This document shows positions 62,939 to 64,000 of a stretch of 64,000 bases of DNA, piece by piece. This stretch comes from an uncultured Roseburia sp. (lineage in GTDB: Bacteria; Bacillota; Clostridia; Lachnospirales; Lachnospiraceae): NCBI GenBank assembly GCA_947644305.1, contig CANRYS010000008.1, positions 1-64,000 of the forward strand, written 5' to 3'. The notes below the pieces were generated by a model. That model ran no database searches. It was given only the letters and a program-made list of their open reading frames with translations, and was not told the origin of the DNA. Position 1 is the first letter of the stretch, and every line of letters starts with the position of its first letter. Position numbers and translations under genes: made by a program.

Positions 62939-64000
62939 ATGGCAGAAGACAGACAAAGTGAATTGATAGAAAAATTTGATACAGGTGAACTGTCCCAGGA
63001 TATTATTCCTCCCAATTTTACTGATCCCGATGTGTTGTTCGAAGTTTTGAAAAAGATCATTCTCACCGATCATCCAGGCGGTGATCTGGTGATTATTAAA
63101 AAGGCGTATGAACTTGCCAAGGAGGCGCATAAGGACCAACGACGCAAATCCGGAGAACCATATCTTATCCATCCGGTATGTGTGGCGATCATACTTGCCC
63201 AGATCGACATGGATGAGGAGACGATCGTGGGAGGGCTGCTCCATGATGTGGTAGAGGATACCAAATACACAGTGGAAGATATCACCGAAATGTTTAGTGA
63301 AGAAATTGCCCTTCTGGTGGATGGCGTCACCAAACTGACCCAGTTGAATTATTCAGCGGATAAGCTGGATGTTCAGGCAGAAAATCTCAGAAAAATGTTT
63401 CTTGCCATGGCTAAGGATATCCGTGTGATCATTATCAAGCTGGCAGACCGTCTTCACAACATGAGGACGCTTCAGTTCATGAAGCCGGAAAAGCAGAAAG
63501 AAAAAGCCAGGGAAACGATGGACATCTATGCGCCCATCGCTCATCGCCTCGGTATTTCCAAGGTGAAGGTAGAACTGGACGATCTTTCTTTGCAGTATTT
63601 GGAACCGGAGGCATACCAGGAACTGACGGATAAATTCAATCACATGCGTGTGCGCAAGGAGACCTTTGTCAAAGATATCATGGCGGAAGTGCGGGAGCAT
63701 TTGGAGGAAGCACAGATCGCGGCAACCATTGATGGCCGTGTAAAACATCTGTTCAGTATTTACCGGAAAATGGTGAACCAGGATAAGACACTGGACCAGA
63801 TCTATGATCTGTTTGCGGTACGTATTATTGTGGATACCGAGCAGCAGTGCTATACGGCATTGGGTATCATTCATGAGATGTACAAACCAATTCCGGGAAG
63901 ATTCAAGGACTACATAGCGATGCCGAAGCCGAATCATTACCAGTCGCTGCACACCACGCTAATCAGTCCCAATGGTCAGCCTTTTGAGATCCAGATCCGG
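62939..64000 (+). CDS. rel: Bifunctional (p)ppGpp synthase/hydrolase, 5' part
   Basis: 354 codons are present and the frame runs off the window. The HD hydrolase domain is clear (HPVCVAIILAQIDMD, GGLLHDVVEDT, LADRLHNMRTL), followed by the start of the synthetase domain (FAVRIIVDTEQQCYTALG, then FKDYIAMPKPNHYQSLHT). Both activities are expected in a Firmicutes Rel. ATG 62939 is the first usable start; the ATG at 62935 meets a stop after eight codons. The TGS and ACT domains must lie beyond position 64000. Confidence 0.95.
   Translation, partial: MAEDRQSELIEKFDTGELSQDIIPPNFTDPDVLFEVLKKIILTDHPGGDLVIIKKAYELAKEAHKDQRRKSGEPYLIHPVCVAIILAQIDMDEETIVGGLLHDVVEDTKYTVEDITEMFSEEIALLVDGVTKLTQLNYSADKLDVQAENLRKMFLAMAKDIRVIIIKLADRLHNMRTLQFMKPEKQKEKARETMDIYAPIAHRLGISKVKVELDDLSLQYLEPEAYQELTDKFNHMRVRKETFVKDIMAEVREHLEEAQIAATIDGRVKHLFSIYRKMVNQDKTLDQIYDLFAVRIIVDTEQQCYTALGIIHEMYKPIPGRFKDYIAMPKPNHYQSLHTTLISPNGQPFEIQIR

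Overview
The window looks like chromosomal DNA of an anaerobic, endospore-forming Clostridia member, most likely a Lachnospiraceae species (Blautia/Dorea/Ruminococcus-like; the genus is not settled by sequence reading). Reasons: spo0A and spoIVB are present, recN sits directly before spoIVB, purL is the long fused type, CIRCE controls hsp20, and A/G-rich ribosome binding sites and sigma-A promoters with 17-bp spacers are everywhere.

Layout. (1) 1-6805: housekeeping genes on the + strand: a membrane-anchored PrsA/SurA-like foldase, purL, a GC-rich triple repeat, yjbQ, maf and tRNA-Gly(GCC). (2) 7018-35720: an AT-rich accessory island. Almost all of it is one leftward gene series (32342 down to 7616) with the parts of a long non-contractile phage tail (tube, tape measure, Dit, Tal, two BppU/S74 fibres) and a lysis set (holin, helper, amidase). 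I find no terminase, portal, capsid, sheath, integrase or replication gene. The series starts with a 197-aa unknown protein and an 873-aa protein that I read as a single-chain two-barrel RNA polymerase (YonO/eukaryotic-RdRP type; DxDxD at 578-582). A divergent rightward operon encodes a sigma-70-like factor, a DUF262 protein and a small unknown protein. Its sigma-A promoter carries a GAAC-N4-GTTC LexA box in the spacer. The tape-measure gene is split by a 555-nt group I intron with recognisable R and S elements, P7 and P10, and removing the intron restores one 2125-aa frame. Two related secreted YHYH/peptidoglycan-binding proteins sit at the two edges of the island. (3) 35821-42998: a 1307-aa secreted Big_2 repeat protein, recN and spoIVB. 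(4) 43283-45962: a two-component system. (5) 45959-56663: a tetrapyrrole operon from glutamyl-tRNA to precorrin-2/sirohydrochlorin (sirC, hemB, hemL, hemA and a hemC-cobA-hemD fusion), then an MFS carrier, a DNA glycosylase and a FeoA-FeoB fusion. (6) 56764-64000: CIRCE-hsp20, mntP behind a yybP-ykoY Mn riboswitch, a Big_2/NlpC-P60-like wall hydrolase, an OPT transporter, spo0A and the start of rel.

How it may work together. The island reads as a DNA-damage-inducible phage-tail-like particle (F-type tailocin-like) or a headless prophage. LexA release would give the sigma factor, then the dedicated polymerase, then the tail and lysis genes. The domain assignments come from reading motifs; the cascade is inference. 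The tetrapyrrole operon with iron uptake supports siroheme/cobalamin synthesis rather than haem, since no later haem genes are seen.
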